From Planctomycetaceae bacterium (GTDB lineage Bacteria > Planctomycetota > Planctomycetia > Pirellulales > Pirellulaceae), in contig JAJTFC010000006.1 in assembly GCA_021298315.1 (NCBI GenBank), forward strand, positions 57,453 to 121,452: a stretch of 64,000 bases of DNA, in the 5' to 3' direction. The translations under genes were made by a program, and so were the position numbers. Every line of letters starts with the position of its first letter. The stretch's first letter is position 1. Shown piece by piece: positions 16,442 to 25,213 of the stretch. The notes below the pieces were generated by a model. The model worked only from the letters and a program-made list of their open reading frames with translations, searched no databases and was not told the DNA's origin.

Positions 16442-16794
16442 ATCCTAGCCGATTTTCGCTCGTTACTTTTCAGGGATTGGAACTCCGGCAAAGAGTGTCG
16501 TACCTCCGATCGCAATCGCTCCCTCATGGCTAGAACACCCAAACTGGGTTGCTTCCATTTGAGGATCCAAGAGCAAATGGTTCCTTCGGCTTTGGTGGCT
16601 AAGCCTTCGGGTCTAGCCCGTGAGCAAATCGCCCAAATTTTCCGTTCCCTGGCAATCAAGAGTCCCTTCAAAACATCAGGCCCGCCATGATTACCGAACC
16701 TTAATTTGATTCTCAGGTTGCCGTTTTTGAATGTTTTCCTATAAAACAATCGTTCAAAAGCCTTATTCTACGAAATTAGCACCGGTAAATCTTT
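16442..16794. other. 353-bp intergenic region, nothing recognised
   Basis: A leftward frame of about 100 codons is open here, but its composition is unlike the neighbouring proteins and it matches no family I know. No tRNA, repeat or clear terminator was seen. The promoter of the redoxin/cytochrome gene should lie in the right part, which is AT-richer. Confidence 0.5.
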
Positions 16795-18801
16795 ATGAAC
16801 CTTGTCGTTCGCTGGATCTATATTACGGCCCTATTCTATCTATCGACGCTGTGGGCTAGTGCCGCCCCACCGATCCTCAAGTCTATCGATGACCGACCGA
16901 TCGAGTGGCCAACTGGCTCGAAACTCCGCCTCTACGCCTTCCTGGGCTGCGATTGCCCAGTGGCAAAACTCTACGCTCGACGACTCGAAGAACTCCACAG
17001 CCGATTTGCAACCCGAGGAGTTCAGTGGGTCGGCGTGATGAGCAACCCTCAAGACAACGTCGAGGACGTCCGCAGCTTTGCGAAAGAAATCGAAATCACC
17101 TTCCCGTTGGTCAAAGACTCCGATCAGTCTTTGGCTCAGACCTGGAAGATTACTCGCACCGCAGAAGTCATCTTAGTCAATGAACAGAACGAAGTCCTCT
17201 ACCGAGGTCGCGTCGATGACCAATACGCTCCGGGTATCACGCGTTCAAAGACCACCCGCGAAGACTTGGCCAACGCGATCGACTCGTCCCTCGATGGCAA
17301 AACACCCGAGATCGCCGTGACCGAACCGGTCGGTTGCAAGATCGCTTATCTAACCAAATCCAGTCCTTCGGACGAACCATCTTCGCCCTCGATCAACTAC
17401 GCAGACTCCATCGCCGCGATCTTCAACAAGCACTGCACCGAGTGCCACAGGCAGGGCGAAATCGGCCCCTTCGATATCACCAACACCGACGAGCTTCAAG
17501 GTTGGTCGGAAATGATCCTTGAGACAATCGACACGGGTCGCATGCCCCCGTGGCACGCAGATCCCGCCCACGGCTCATTCAAAAACTCTCGATCGATTTC
17601 GCGAGAAGAAATCGAAACCGTAAGGCAATGGGTTCGTGCCGGGGCACCCCTGGGCGATACAAGCAAGTTGACCCCTGCGAAGTTCGCTGATAGTGGCTGG
17701 CGTTTAGGGCAAGAGCCCCACTTGGTCGTCCCGATGAACACCAAGGCTTACCCTATTGCGGCATCAGGAACCGTCGACTATCAGTACTTTGTGGTCGACC
17801 CAAAGATCACTGAAGACCGCTGGGTAGCCTCGGCCCAAGTCATCCCTGGAGATCCGTCGGTAGTCCATCATGCGATCGTCTTTATCCGCCCTCCCGATGA
17901 TGCCGAGTTCATCGGTATCGGTTGGCTAACGGCTTATGTGCCAGGCCAAATGGCAACCCGGTTCCCTGTAGGATACGCCCGCAAAATCCCCGCTGGTTCC
18001 AAGTTCGTCTTCCAGATGCACTACACTCCTAACGGGCGACCGACAAGCGACTTGTCAAAGATCGGACTCAGGTTCGTCGATGAGCCAACGGTTACCCACG
18101 AGGTCTTTACGGTCGTAGGAATCGATCAAGACTTCGAGATTCCGCCGGGTGCCAACAACCACAGCGTCACAGCAAGAGTTCCTAGATTCCCTAAGGACGG
18201 CGAACTCTTGGCGGTATCCCCGCACATGCATGTGCGTGGCAAAGCCTTCGAGCTTCGTGCCCGTCGCGGTGAGGGTTCCGAGATCCTGCTGAATGTTCCT
18301 CGTTACGATTTCAACTGGCAACACACTTACGAATGGACGGATCGGATTTCTCTTGCAGACGTCGACGGTTTGGAATTTACTGCGACATTCGACAACTCCG
18401 ATGCCAATCCGACCAATCCTGCACCTGGCGAATACGTCATGTGGGGAGACCAGACTTGGGAGGAAATGGCTGTCGCATTCTTTGAGGTTTCCCGACCACG
18501 TAACGGCGACGGGAACCTTCAAAGCCGAAGCATCGCCCAGCGTAGTGAACGCGATGGTGATTCGATGAACAAAGCTTCGAACGCTCCGAATCAATCGGCA
18601 GTCAAGTACGCGGAGGACTACCTTACCAAGTGGGATTCCAATGGCGATGGCATCGTATCATGGGAAGAATCACCGCGAGTCCTTCGCGATTTTGGTTTCT
18701 CCCGCATCGATCGAAACAACGATCGCCAAATCACACGCGAAGAATTGATCCAAGCTGGTCAAAGCGGTGTTGGTGGTAGCCAAAGGCGGGGCGGTCAATA
18801 A
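16795..18801 (+). CDS. Exported redoxin - cytochrome c - copper-monooxygenase-like - EF-hand protein
   Basis: A 668-residue protein with a signal peptide (about residues 8-24, ending ASAA). Residues about 28-170 are a thioredoxin/peroxiredoxin-like domain with the motif C52-D-C54-P in place of a usual CxxC. A c-type haem site C214-T-E-C-H218 follows, with the conserved MPPWHADP segment after it. Residues about 300-540 resemble the type II copper ascorbate-dependent monooxygenase fold: VVHHAIVFIRP, FQMHYTPNG and the His pair HMHVRGK (His477, His479). The C-terminus holds two EF-hand loops, DSNGDGIVSWEE and DRNNDRQITREE. It probably carries out periplasmic, copper-dependent oxidation with electron input through haem and redoxin (inference). 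It ends 4 bp before the MMPL transporter gene. Confidence 0.88.
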   Translation: MNLVVRWIYITALFYLSTLWASAAPPILKSIDDRPIEWPTGSKLRLYAFLGCDCPVAKLYARRLEELHSRFATRGVQWVGVMSNPQDNVEDVRSFAKEIEITFPLVKDSDQSLAQTWKITRTAEVILVNEQNEVLYRGRVDDQYAPGITRSKTTREDLANAIDSSLDGKTPEIAVTEPVGCKIAYLTKSSPSDEPSSPSINYADSIAAIFNKHCTECHRQGEIGPFDITNTDELQGWSEMILETIDTGRMPPWHADPAHGSFKNSRSISREEIETVRQWVRAGAPLGDTSKLTPAKFADSGWRLGQEPHLVVPMNTKAYPIAASGTVDYQYFVVDPKITEDRWVASAQVIPGDPSVVHHAIVFIRPPDDAEFIGIGWLTAYVPGQMATRFPVGYARKIPAGSKFVFQMHYTPNGRPTSDLSKIGLRFVDEPTVTHEVFTVVGIDQDFEIPPGANNHSVTARVPRFPKDGELLAVSPHMHVRGKAFELRARRGEGSEILLNVPRYDFNWQHTYEWTDRISLADVDGLEFTATFDNSDANPTNPAPGEYVMWGDQTWEEMAVAFFEVSRPRNGDGNLQSRSIAQRSERDGDSMNKASNAPNQSAVKYAEDYLTKWDSNGDGIVSWEESPRVLRDFGFSRIDRNNDRQITREELIQAGQSGVGGSQRRGGQ

Positions 18802-18805
18802 TCCG

Positions 18806-21235
18806 ATGCTCCACGACCCATCGAATACAACACCGTCGGATCCATCGGAATTTGGGCCTGGACAAATGAGTTTCACGGCAAGGCTATTTGCCTCCGTGAT
18901 CGATTATCCAAAATCGTGCTTAGCCCTGCTGATCCTTCTGACGGGACTTGCCATCGGTGGCTACCTCGATCCGGATTGGCCCAATAGATTGCGTTCTCGT
19001 TGGCTTGGAAGTTCCGAAAATGCGGATATCGCCTCGAGCGAATCCTCTACTAAAGCAAACACATCCAACGCATCCAACTCTGGCAACTCCGGCAATTCGC
19101 AGGGGCCTGGACGTTTTGGACGCCGAGGCGGTGTCGGCAATACCGCTGGACGAGCCGAAGCAGTCCTTGTAGTCAAATCTCCTTCGATCTTCACTCCGGA
19201 AGGTTCGCAGGCCTTCCGCGCTGTTGTCGATCGTGTCGATGCTCTCGATGTGGTCGCTTCGGTTCGCTCGCTCGACCAAGCTCCCCCGCTGAATATCTTC
19301 GGCTTGAGCGAACCGATTTTGCCTAGGGGTAACGCCACCCAGCAGCGGTTTGATGTCGCCAAAAAGAAAGCCGTCTCGCACCCACTGGTCGTTGGGCAGA
19401 TGCTCTCAGAGGATGCCCAAACAGCCTTGATCGAGATCCAATACGATTGGCTCTACATTCAAGACAACGCTCAATGCACCCAGCCGATCTTGGCTGCAGC
19501 CAAAGAGGTTGCCGCTGAGCATCCTAGTGTACCGATGGAGTTCCATGTCACCGGCAGTGTGCCGCTGCGAATGGTGCTCATGAAGAACAACCGCAACAAT
19601 GAAATCCGTTATCAAATCATTGCCTATAGCATGATTGTCCTAATGGCGGCCATTCTTTTTCGGGGGTTCGCCGTAGTGGTCGCAGTCGCCTTAGTTCCTA
19701 TGATAGGTGTCTTCTGGACGCTTGGCTTCTTACGCTATTTCGATCTGCAAGACAACCCATTTAGTTTCGTAATCCTCCCAGTTCTACTAAGCCTTGTAGG
19801 GTTCATCGATGGTGTTCATATGATGATTCACATTCGCAAGTGCATGAGGGAAGGCTGCAGTCCCAAACTGGCATGCAAATTCTCGCTATCGATGGTTGGG
19901 CTAGCATGCTTCTTGGCATCGATCACGACTGCGATCGACATGGGATCACTGATGTGGGCTAGCCACCAAGTCGTCCGGGAGTTTGGCTTGGCATGTGTTC
20001 TTGGGTCGATTGTAACATGGGTCTCTGTGATGCTAGTTCTCCCGTTGCTGAGCCTAACTCGCTGGAGCAACCGCTTCATCGCAGGCTCTGAGATCGATCC
20101 GATGAAGCACATCATCGATTTTGTTGACCCGATGATTCAATGGGTGCTGAATCGAAAAAAAGTCGTAAGCTACTTCACGATTGTCCTGATGGCTCTTTTA
20201 TCGATTGTTGCCGCATCGCTCAGGCCAGATGATCGAAAATCCAGTGCGATTCCATCCGGTAGTCATGCTCAAGTCGCGATGAATCTTCTTGATAAAGAGA
20301 TGCGTGGCTTGGATGTGTGCTTGATTGATGTAAAGTGGGATCCTGAAAAACTCAGCGAGGAACAAGTCGCAACCGCTATCCAGCAGGTTGAAAATGCACT
20401 TAAAAAGGAAACCTTAATCGGTCATCCGCTTTCGCTGGTAACATTGCTCGATGCACTGCCTGGACAAGGCACTGCAGTTGACAAACTGTCCATGGCGGAA
20501 CTTCTTCCGCCGCCTTTGAGACAGCGATTATTCAATGTCGAGAAATCTACAGCAACGATTACTTATCGATGCATGGACTTGGGTACCGCGACCTACAAAC
20601 CAACTTACGAGCGAATCGAAAAAAATCTGCAATCCATCATCTCGGAGAACCCAGGACTATCTATGGAGATGCAAGGCGATGCGATCTGGCGGTGGAGAAA
20701 CCTATACTCCATCGTCCATGACCTAAGCGCCAGCCTTGGAGGTGCCGCACTGATTGTTTTCTTAATCCTAACAATCGCTTTCCGATCTCTGAGACTCGGG
20801 CTCATTGCAATTGTTCCCAACCTGCTTCCCTTGTTGGCTTCCGCGACTTACATGGTCTTGGTTAAACACCCACTGGAAGTCGTTAGTGTATGTTGCTTTA
20901 CGATTTGCTTGGGAATCGCAGTCGACGATACGATCCATTTTGTCTCGAGGTACTTAGAGGAATCCAAGCGAGGTGGCACAGTCGAGTCGATTATCAAGAG
21001 ATCCTTTCGAGAAGTCGGAACCGGCATCATCATGACAACGATTGTCCTTATCGCGGGCTTCTGTTCGGTCCTCACTTCAGATACCCGAGACCATCGTATC
21101 TTTGCGGAACTGGGCTTGGTTACTCTGATCTCCGCTCTGCTTTGCGATATGTTCCTCCTGCCTGCCCTGCTCGCCTATTTTGACCGCCCTCGAAAAGCGA
21201 GATTCGAACCACAGGCCACCGAAACGCATGTCTGA
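18806..21235 (+). CDS. MMPL/RND-family transporter
   Basis: An 809-residue inner-membrane protein counted from ATG 18806 (an upstream in-frame ATG at 18767 would overlap the previous gene). It has the duplicated MMPL layout. The first half has helix 1 at about residues 34-52, a large periplasmic loop starting with an Asn/Ser/Gly-rich stretch, and a helix bundle at about 270-425. The second half has a helix at about 450, a loop, and a bundle at about 640-795 with the motif GIAVDDTIHFVSRY (near residue 702), whose Asp pair is expected to relay protons. The equivalent motif in the first half is FIDGVHMMIH, with only one Asp. Members export lipids or hydrophobic compounds; the substrate is unknown here. 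Likely co-transcribed with the redoxin/monooxygenase gene. Confidence 0.88.
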   Translation: MLHDPSNTTPSDPSEFGPGQMSFTARLFASVIDYPKSCLALLILLTGLAIGGYLDPDWPNRLRSRWLGSSENADIASSESSTKANTSNASNSGNSGNSQGPGRFGRRGGVGNTAGRAEAVLVVKSPSIFTPEGSQAFRAVVDRVDALDVVASVRSLDQAPPLNIFGLSEPILPRGNATQQRFDVAKKKAVSHPLVVGQMLSEDAQTALIEIQYDWLYIQDNAQCTQPILAAAKEVAAEHPSVPMEFHVTGSVPLRMVLMKNNRNNEIRYQIIAYSMIVLMAAILFRGFAVVVAVALVPMIGVFWTLGFLRYFDLQDNPFSFVILPVLLSLVGFIDGVHMMIHIRKCMREGCSPKLACKFSLSMVGLACFLASITTAIDMGSLMWASHQVVREFGLACVLGSIVTWVSVMLVLPLLSLTRWSNRFIAGSEIDPMKHIIDFVDPMIQWVLNRKKVVSYFTIVLMALLSIVAASLRPDDRKSSAIPSGSHAQVAMNLLDKEMRGLDVCLIDVKWDPEKLSEEQVATAIQQVENALKKETLIGHPLSLVTLLDALPGQGTAVDKLSMAELLPPPLRQRLFNVEKSTATITYRCMDLGTATYKPTYERIEKNLQSIISENPGLSMEMQGDAIWRWRNLYSIVHDLSASLGGAALIVFLILTIAFRSLRLGLIAIVPNLLPLLASATYMVLVKHPLEVVSVCCFTICLGIAVDDTIHFVSRYLEESKRGGTVESIIKRSFREVGTGIIMTTIVLIAGFCSVLTSDTRDHRIFAELGLVTLISALLCDMFLLPALLAYFDRPRKARFEPQATETHV

Positions 21236-22486
21236 TAGCCAACAAAAACTCGTTGCCGCTTGGCGTGTCCATCAGCAAGGGAACATTCCTGTTGCAAAAC
21301 AAGCCTACGAGGAAGTCCTTCGGAAGGAACCCAACAACGCCAATGCTTGGTGCTACCTAGGCATTGCCTTGCACGACCAGCGAGACTATGCCAAAGCCGT
21401 CGAAGCCTACGAGAAGGCCGTTGCGCTGCAACCATCGTTTCCTATCGCACTCAACAACCTCGGCAATTCCTTGCGTTATCTCGGTCGTATCGAGGAATCC
21501 GACAATCGCTTCCAACAGGCGATCAACATCAAACCTGATTACTTCAACGCCTACCGCAATCGAGGGACGCTCCATGCATGGACAGGCCGGATCGATCTGG
21601 CTCTGAAGTATTATGCCGATGCGATGCGACTCCAACCCCAGGATGCAGAATTGCATCGCAACCTGGGCGTAATTAATCTGCTCCAAGGGAACTTTGAAAC
21701 CGGTTGGCAAGAATATCGCCACCGCTGGGAATGCGTCGAAGCGATCAAGCACCCCTATGCCCAACCCAAATGGAAAGGCCAAGACCTTCAAGGGGTTGCC
21801 CGGGGATTTCATCGCTGATTCCCAATTCTTGGAAAGTCGAAGAGCCCTTTGACTATCACTGCTCGCTGATCGATGTTGCCGATGTGCTCAAAACCGATCT
21901 GAGCAACATTCCAGGACAAGTTCCCTACATCAAAATCCCCGAGAGCTTGGTGGGTTACTGGAAACGCAAAATCAACGAAATCCTCCCGCCTGCAAAACGT
22001 CGCATCGGCCTTGTATGGCAAGGAAATCCAGACCATCAAGCCGATATGTTTCGATCGTTCCCTCTCTCATCGCTTGAGCCTTTAAGCCAACTCGATGATG
22101 TGCAGCTTGTGAGTCTGCAGTTTGGTCGCGGGAGCGAGCAAATCAAGCAGTGGACGGGATCCAAGCCGATCTATACACTTCCCTCGGACATCGACCGGTC
22201 GAGTGGGGCGTTCATGGACACTGCGGCCATCTTGCACCAACTTGATTGGATCGTCACGAGCGATACATCGATGGCTCACCTTGCTGGTGCTTTGGCTCGA
22301 CCTACAATCGTGCTCTTGGGCTTTACTCCCGATTGGCGATGGTTGCTCGATCGCGACGATTCACCTTGGTACCCCACTGCAAAACTTGTACGGCAAAAAA
22401 CGATCGGTCAGTGGAAGAGTCTTGGCCAAGAAGCCGCCGACATCCTCGCAAGTCAGTTCCGCAAAACAGATTCAACCAACCCATGA
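21228..22486 (+). pseudogene. TPR-repeat/glycosyltransferase gene split by an internal deletion and frameshift
   Basis: From ATG 21228 (overlapping the transporter stop by 8 bp) the first frame encodes four to five TPR repeats (e.g. NAWCYLGIALHDQRDYAKAV, AYRNRGTLHAWTGRIDLALK, ELHRNLGVINLLQGNFETGW) and reaches the conserved W-K-G-Q-D-L-Q-G segment before a stop at 21816-21818. Homology resumes in another frame from about 21795 (IPNSWKVEEPFDYHCSLIDV) and continues to 22486 with RIGLVWQGNPDHQAD and DTSMAHLAGALARP. Intact relatives have about 45-50 residues between these parts, including an EQGLGD-type motif, and these are absent. A deletion of about 140-150 bp plus loss of frame is the simplest reading. 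The 3' part still overlaps the Dus start (ATGA). Confidence 0.75.
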
Positions 22487-23547
22487 TTCCAGGCATTGCC
22501 CCACTTCGTATCGGAAAAGTCGAAATCGGCTTTCCGGTCGTCCAAGCTGCATTGAGTGGTTATAGCGACTGGGCCATGCGTTTGATTGCACGCCGCATGG
22601 GTGCATCGTACTCGCTGTGCGAAGTCATGCTCGATCAGTTTCTCATCAGCCTCAAAGAACGCAAAAAGACTCAGCACTTTCTTTACAACACTCCTGAAGA
22701 GCATCCGGTGGCCGGACAACTCATGGGTGCCGAGCCTGAACAGTTTTCTTTAGGTGCTCAGAAACTCGTCGAAGCCGGCTTTAGTGTCATCGATATCAAC
22801 TTTGGTTGCCCGGTCCGAAAAGTACTTGGGCGCTGCCGAGGTGGTTTTCACCTCAGTCAGCCACCGGTCGCGTTGGAAATCGTTCGACGCACCCGCGACA
22901 TTGTCCCGCCGGAAATTCCTGTGACGATTAAAATGCGACGCGGAATCGATGACACCCAAGAGAGCCGAGACAACTTTTATCAAATCCTCGATGGTGCGTT
23001 TGCTTATGGCATCTCGGGCATCACCGTCCATGGTCGAACGGTCCAACAGCGCTACATCGGACCTAGCCGTTGGTCGTTCCTCAAGGAAGTCAAACAGCAT
23101 GTTGGCAAGGATAAGATCATCCTCGGTAGTGGCGATCTCTTCAGCGCCGAGGATTGCTTGCGCATGATGCTCGAAACCGGTGTCGATGGCGTGACGGTCG
23201 CAAGAGGCTGTATCGGCAACCCATGGATATTCGGTCAAGCCCAAGCGATCTTCGAGGGGAAACCCCTACCTCCACCTCCGAGTGTTCACGAGCAACGATG
23301 CGTTATGCTCGAACACTTTCGACTTGCAGAGGAACTCTATGGCCCTGATCGAGCCGGCGTGCCTATGCGCAAGTTCGGTATCAAGTACTCGGCCTCTCAC
23401 CCTCGCGGTCTTGAGGTTCGCGAGCAGTTCGCACGGGTCAAGAATTTCGACGAGTGGAGAGGGGTGCTAGATCGATGGTACGCCGAAGACTTACCTGGAG
23501 TCTATCCGAGCCGTAGCCTCTACGAGCAGGAACAAGAGTGCGGGTAG
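22483..23547 (+). CDS. dus: tRNA-dihydrouridine synthase, DusB-like
   Basis: A 354-residue FMN-dependent enzyme that reduces uridine to dihydrouridine in the D-loop of tRNA. The start is ATG 22483, overlapping the preceding stop as ATGA; upstream in-frame codons lie in the glycosyltransferase remnant. Signatures: QAALSGYSDWAMRLIARRMG (N-terminal TIM-barrel strand), GQLMGAEPEQF, the active-site segment DINFGCPVRKV with Cys109, VTIKMRRGIDD, the HGRT motif in ITVHGRTVQQRY, GSGDLFSAED and TVARGCIGNPWIF. The loop after Cys109 (LGRCRGGFHL) differs from the usual AGGALL. Coupling to a broken upstream gene means its translation may partly depend on ribosomes that no longer arrive. Confidence 0.93.
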   Translation: MIPGIAPLRIGKVEIGFPVVQAALSGYSDWAMRLIARRMGASYSLCEVMLDQFLISLKERKKTQHFLYNTPEEHPVAGQLMGAEPEQFSLGAQKLVEAGFSVIDINFGCPVRKVLGRCRGGFHLSQPPVALEIVRRTRDIVPPEIPVTIKMRRGIDDTQESRDNFYQILDGAFAYGISGITVHGRTVQQRYIGPSRWSFLKEVKQHVGKDKIILGSGDLFSAEDCLRMMLETGVDGVTVARGCIGNPWIFGQAQAIFEGKPLPPPPSVHEQRCVMLEHFRLAEELYGPDRAGVPMRKFGIKYSASHPRGLEVREQFARVKNFDEWRGVLDRWYAEDLPGVYPSRSLYEQEQECG

Positions 23548-23553
23548 TTTCCA

Positions 23554-23898
23554 ATGCACATCCCACACCGAATCTCGCTAGCTAGAGCCTGGACTCAGAT
23601 CCACCAGGACACCTCCTTGCTTAGAGTTCAACGGTTCTTTCAAAAGCCGACGAACCTCTGCTCGCAAACCAAGGTTCGGCTAAGACTCGAAAGTTCGCAT
23701 GCTGTCGAGTCGGTCATCCTCAACGGACAGGAACTGCCACTAGAGGCTGAGAAAACTTTGAATTTCGGGTATGATTGGGATATCACTGTGGCCCTGTTGA
23801 CTAGAAACCAGCTAGTTGTCAGTTGGCTGTTGTCTGATCCTGTCCCTCCAGAAACCCCACCGAAGTTCGACGCATGTCTAGAGATTTTCGCACCCTGA
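23554..23898 (+). CDS. Small protein of unknown function after dus
   Basis: A 114-residue frame starting 7 bp after the dus stop and overlapping the next start by 25 bp, a spacing that argues for a real operon gene. The composition is protein-like: a basic N-terminus, a beta-rich middle (KVRLRLESSHAVESVILNGQ) and a hydrophobic strand (DITVALLTRNQLVVSWLL). No signal peptide or membrane helix is evident. I do not recognise a family. It could be a small beta-barrel or cupin-like domain, but that is only an impression. Confidence 0.6.
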   Translation: MHIPHRISLARAWTQIHQDTSLLRVQRFFQKPTNLCSQTKVRLRLESSHAVESVILNGQELPLEAEKTLNFGYDWDITVALLTRNQLVVSWLLSDPVPPETPPKFDACLEIFAP

Positions 23899-25181
23899 TC
23901 CAATCGGCGATCCAATCGACCCACTTTGGGCTCGTGACTCTGAGTCTCCTGATCCTTTCGACCGATATGGTAGGTGTCGATCGACTTTCCGCGCAGGAAA
24001 CCCCCAAGCCCAAATCGGAGACCAAAGCTCCTGCGGACAAATCGGCCGAAGCACCCTTGGATGACTCGGTCAATGTCGAGGCGTTGCTCGATGCTCGTTT
24101 ACCTTCCGAAGAGCTCGATCTGGGTTGGATTCGACTCTTCGATGGCCAATCGTTGCTAGGCTGGAAGTCCACCAGCGATGCTGATTGGAAAGTAGAAAAC
24201 GACCATATCGTCGTGACGAAAGGCCAGCCAGGGTTCCTGCAGACCGAAGTCCGCTTTAGCGATTATGAAATCGAGCTCGAATTCCAAGCCGACGAAAAAA
24301 CCAATAGCGGTTTATTCTTGCGAACATCCGATGACGTCAAGGATCCTTCAAAGGACTGTTATGAAATCAATATCGCTCCGACGGACAACCCATTTCCAAC
24401 CGGTTCGATCGTCGGCAGATCGAAAGTTTCCGAACAAGTCACTGCACCGGAGTCTGACCAGTGGCACTCGCTGCACGCATTGGTCGATCAAGACCACATC
24501 CAAGTCTGGGTCAACGGTCAGCAAGCTGCCGACTACAAGGACACCACCGGCCTTGTGGCTGGCAAAATCGGACTTCAGTATCGCGAAGGTGCCATCCGCT
24601 TCCGAAATATTCGTCTGCGGCCCATCGGTTACAGCGTCTTACCCAAGGCCGACAAGAGCGATTGGAACGAGCCGGCCGGTGCGATCGAAGCGACTTTCAC
24701 CGATAAAGGCACGATTAAACTCAAAGGTGGTCGAGGCCATATCGAACTCTTGCAACCCCACGCGAATCTGTGTTTGCAAGCCACTGCGTTAACGCTTACC
24801 GAAAACGTTAACTCTGGGATTTTCTTTCGATGCATTCCGGGCGAAGACATGAATGGATACGAATGCCAAATCCATCACGGTTTCAAAGAGGATCGCCGAC
24901 GAGCCGTCGATGCCGGCTCGGGATCGATCTTCCGTCGTCAAAATGCCAAAGCTGTGTTGAGCGATGAAGGCAAACCCGTGCACATCACGATCATCGCCGA
25001 CGGTGCGACGATGGCAACGTGGGTCGAAGGAATCCCGGTCGTTACCTGGACCGATACGCGCGCCCCTAACGACAATCCTCGCAAGGGCCTTCGAACCGAG
25101 GCGGGCACGATCATGCTCCAGGGCCACGACCCGAGTTCCGAGGTTGAGTTCACTGCGTTGTCGATTTGCCCTCTTCCGTAA
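23874..25181 (+). CDS. Exported protein with two DUF1080 (3-keto-disaccharide hydrolase) domains
   Basis: A 435-residue protein with a signal peptide (about residues 17-40, ending RLSAQ), a Lys/Ala/Pro-rich linker and two DUF1080 jelly-roll domains. The first (about 84-250) opens with WIRLFDGQSLLGWKS, contains NSGLFLRTSDD and ends KIGLQYREGAIRFRNIRLRP. The second (about 265-432) contains NSGIFFRCIPGEDMNGYE and ends TIMLQGHDPSSEVEFTALSI. The family includes hydrolases acting on 3-keto-glycosides and many planctomycete proteins of unknown specificity. The following gene begins with another DUF1080 domain 32 bp downstream, so the pair probably acts on the same oligosaccharides. Confidence 0.9.
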   Translation: MSRDFRTLIQSAIQSTHFGLVTLSLLILSTDMVGVDRLSAQETPKPKSETKAPADKSAEAPLDDSVNVEALLDARLPSEELDLGWIRLFDGQSLLGWKSTSDADWKVENDHIVVTKGQPGFLQTEVRFSDYEIELEFQADEKTNSGLFLRTSDDVKDPSKDCYEINIAPTDNPFPTGSIVGRSKVSEQVTAPESDQWHSLHALVDQDHIQVWVNGQQAADYKDTTGLVAGKIGLQYREGAIRFRNIRLRPIGYSVLPKADKSDWNEPAGAIEATFTDKGTIKLKGGRGHIELLQPHANLCLQATALTLTENVNSGIFFRCIPGEDMNGYECQIHHGFKEDRRRAVDAGSGSIFRRQNAKAVLSDEGKPVHITIIADGATMATWVEGIPVVTWTDTRAPNDNPRKGLRTEAGTIMLQGHDPSSEVEFTALSICPLP

Positions 25182-25213
25182 TCCGTTACGCTGCTCGATA
25201 TCCAGGTGTTGCT

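Noticed and set aside
16438..16749. Leftward 103-codon frame in the gap after the second ExbD
   Set aside because: No recognisable domain or ribosome site, and the composition differs from real neighbours; kept only as an intergenic note.
22246..22482. N-terminal extension of the Dus reading frame
   Set aside because: These codons overlap conserved glycosyltransferase sequence in another frame; the DusB-like start is at 22483.
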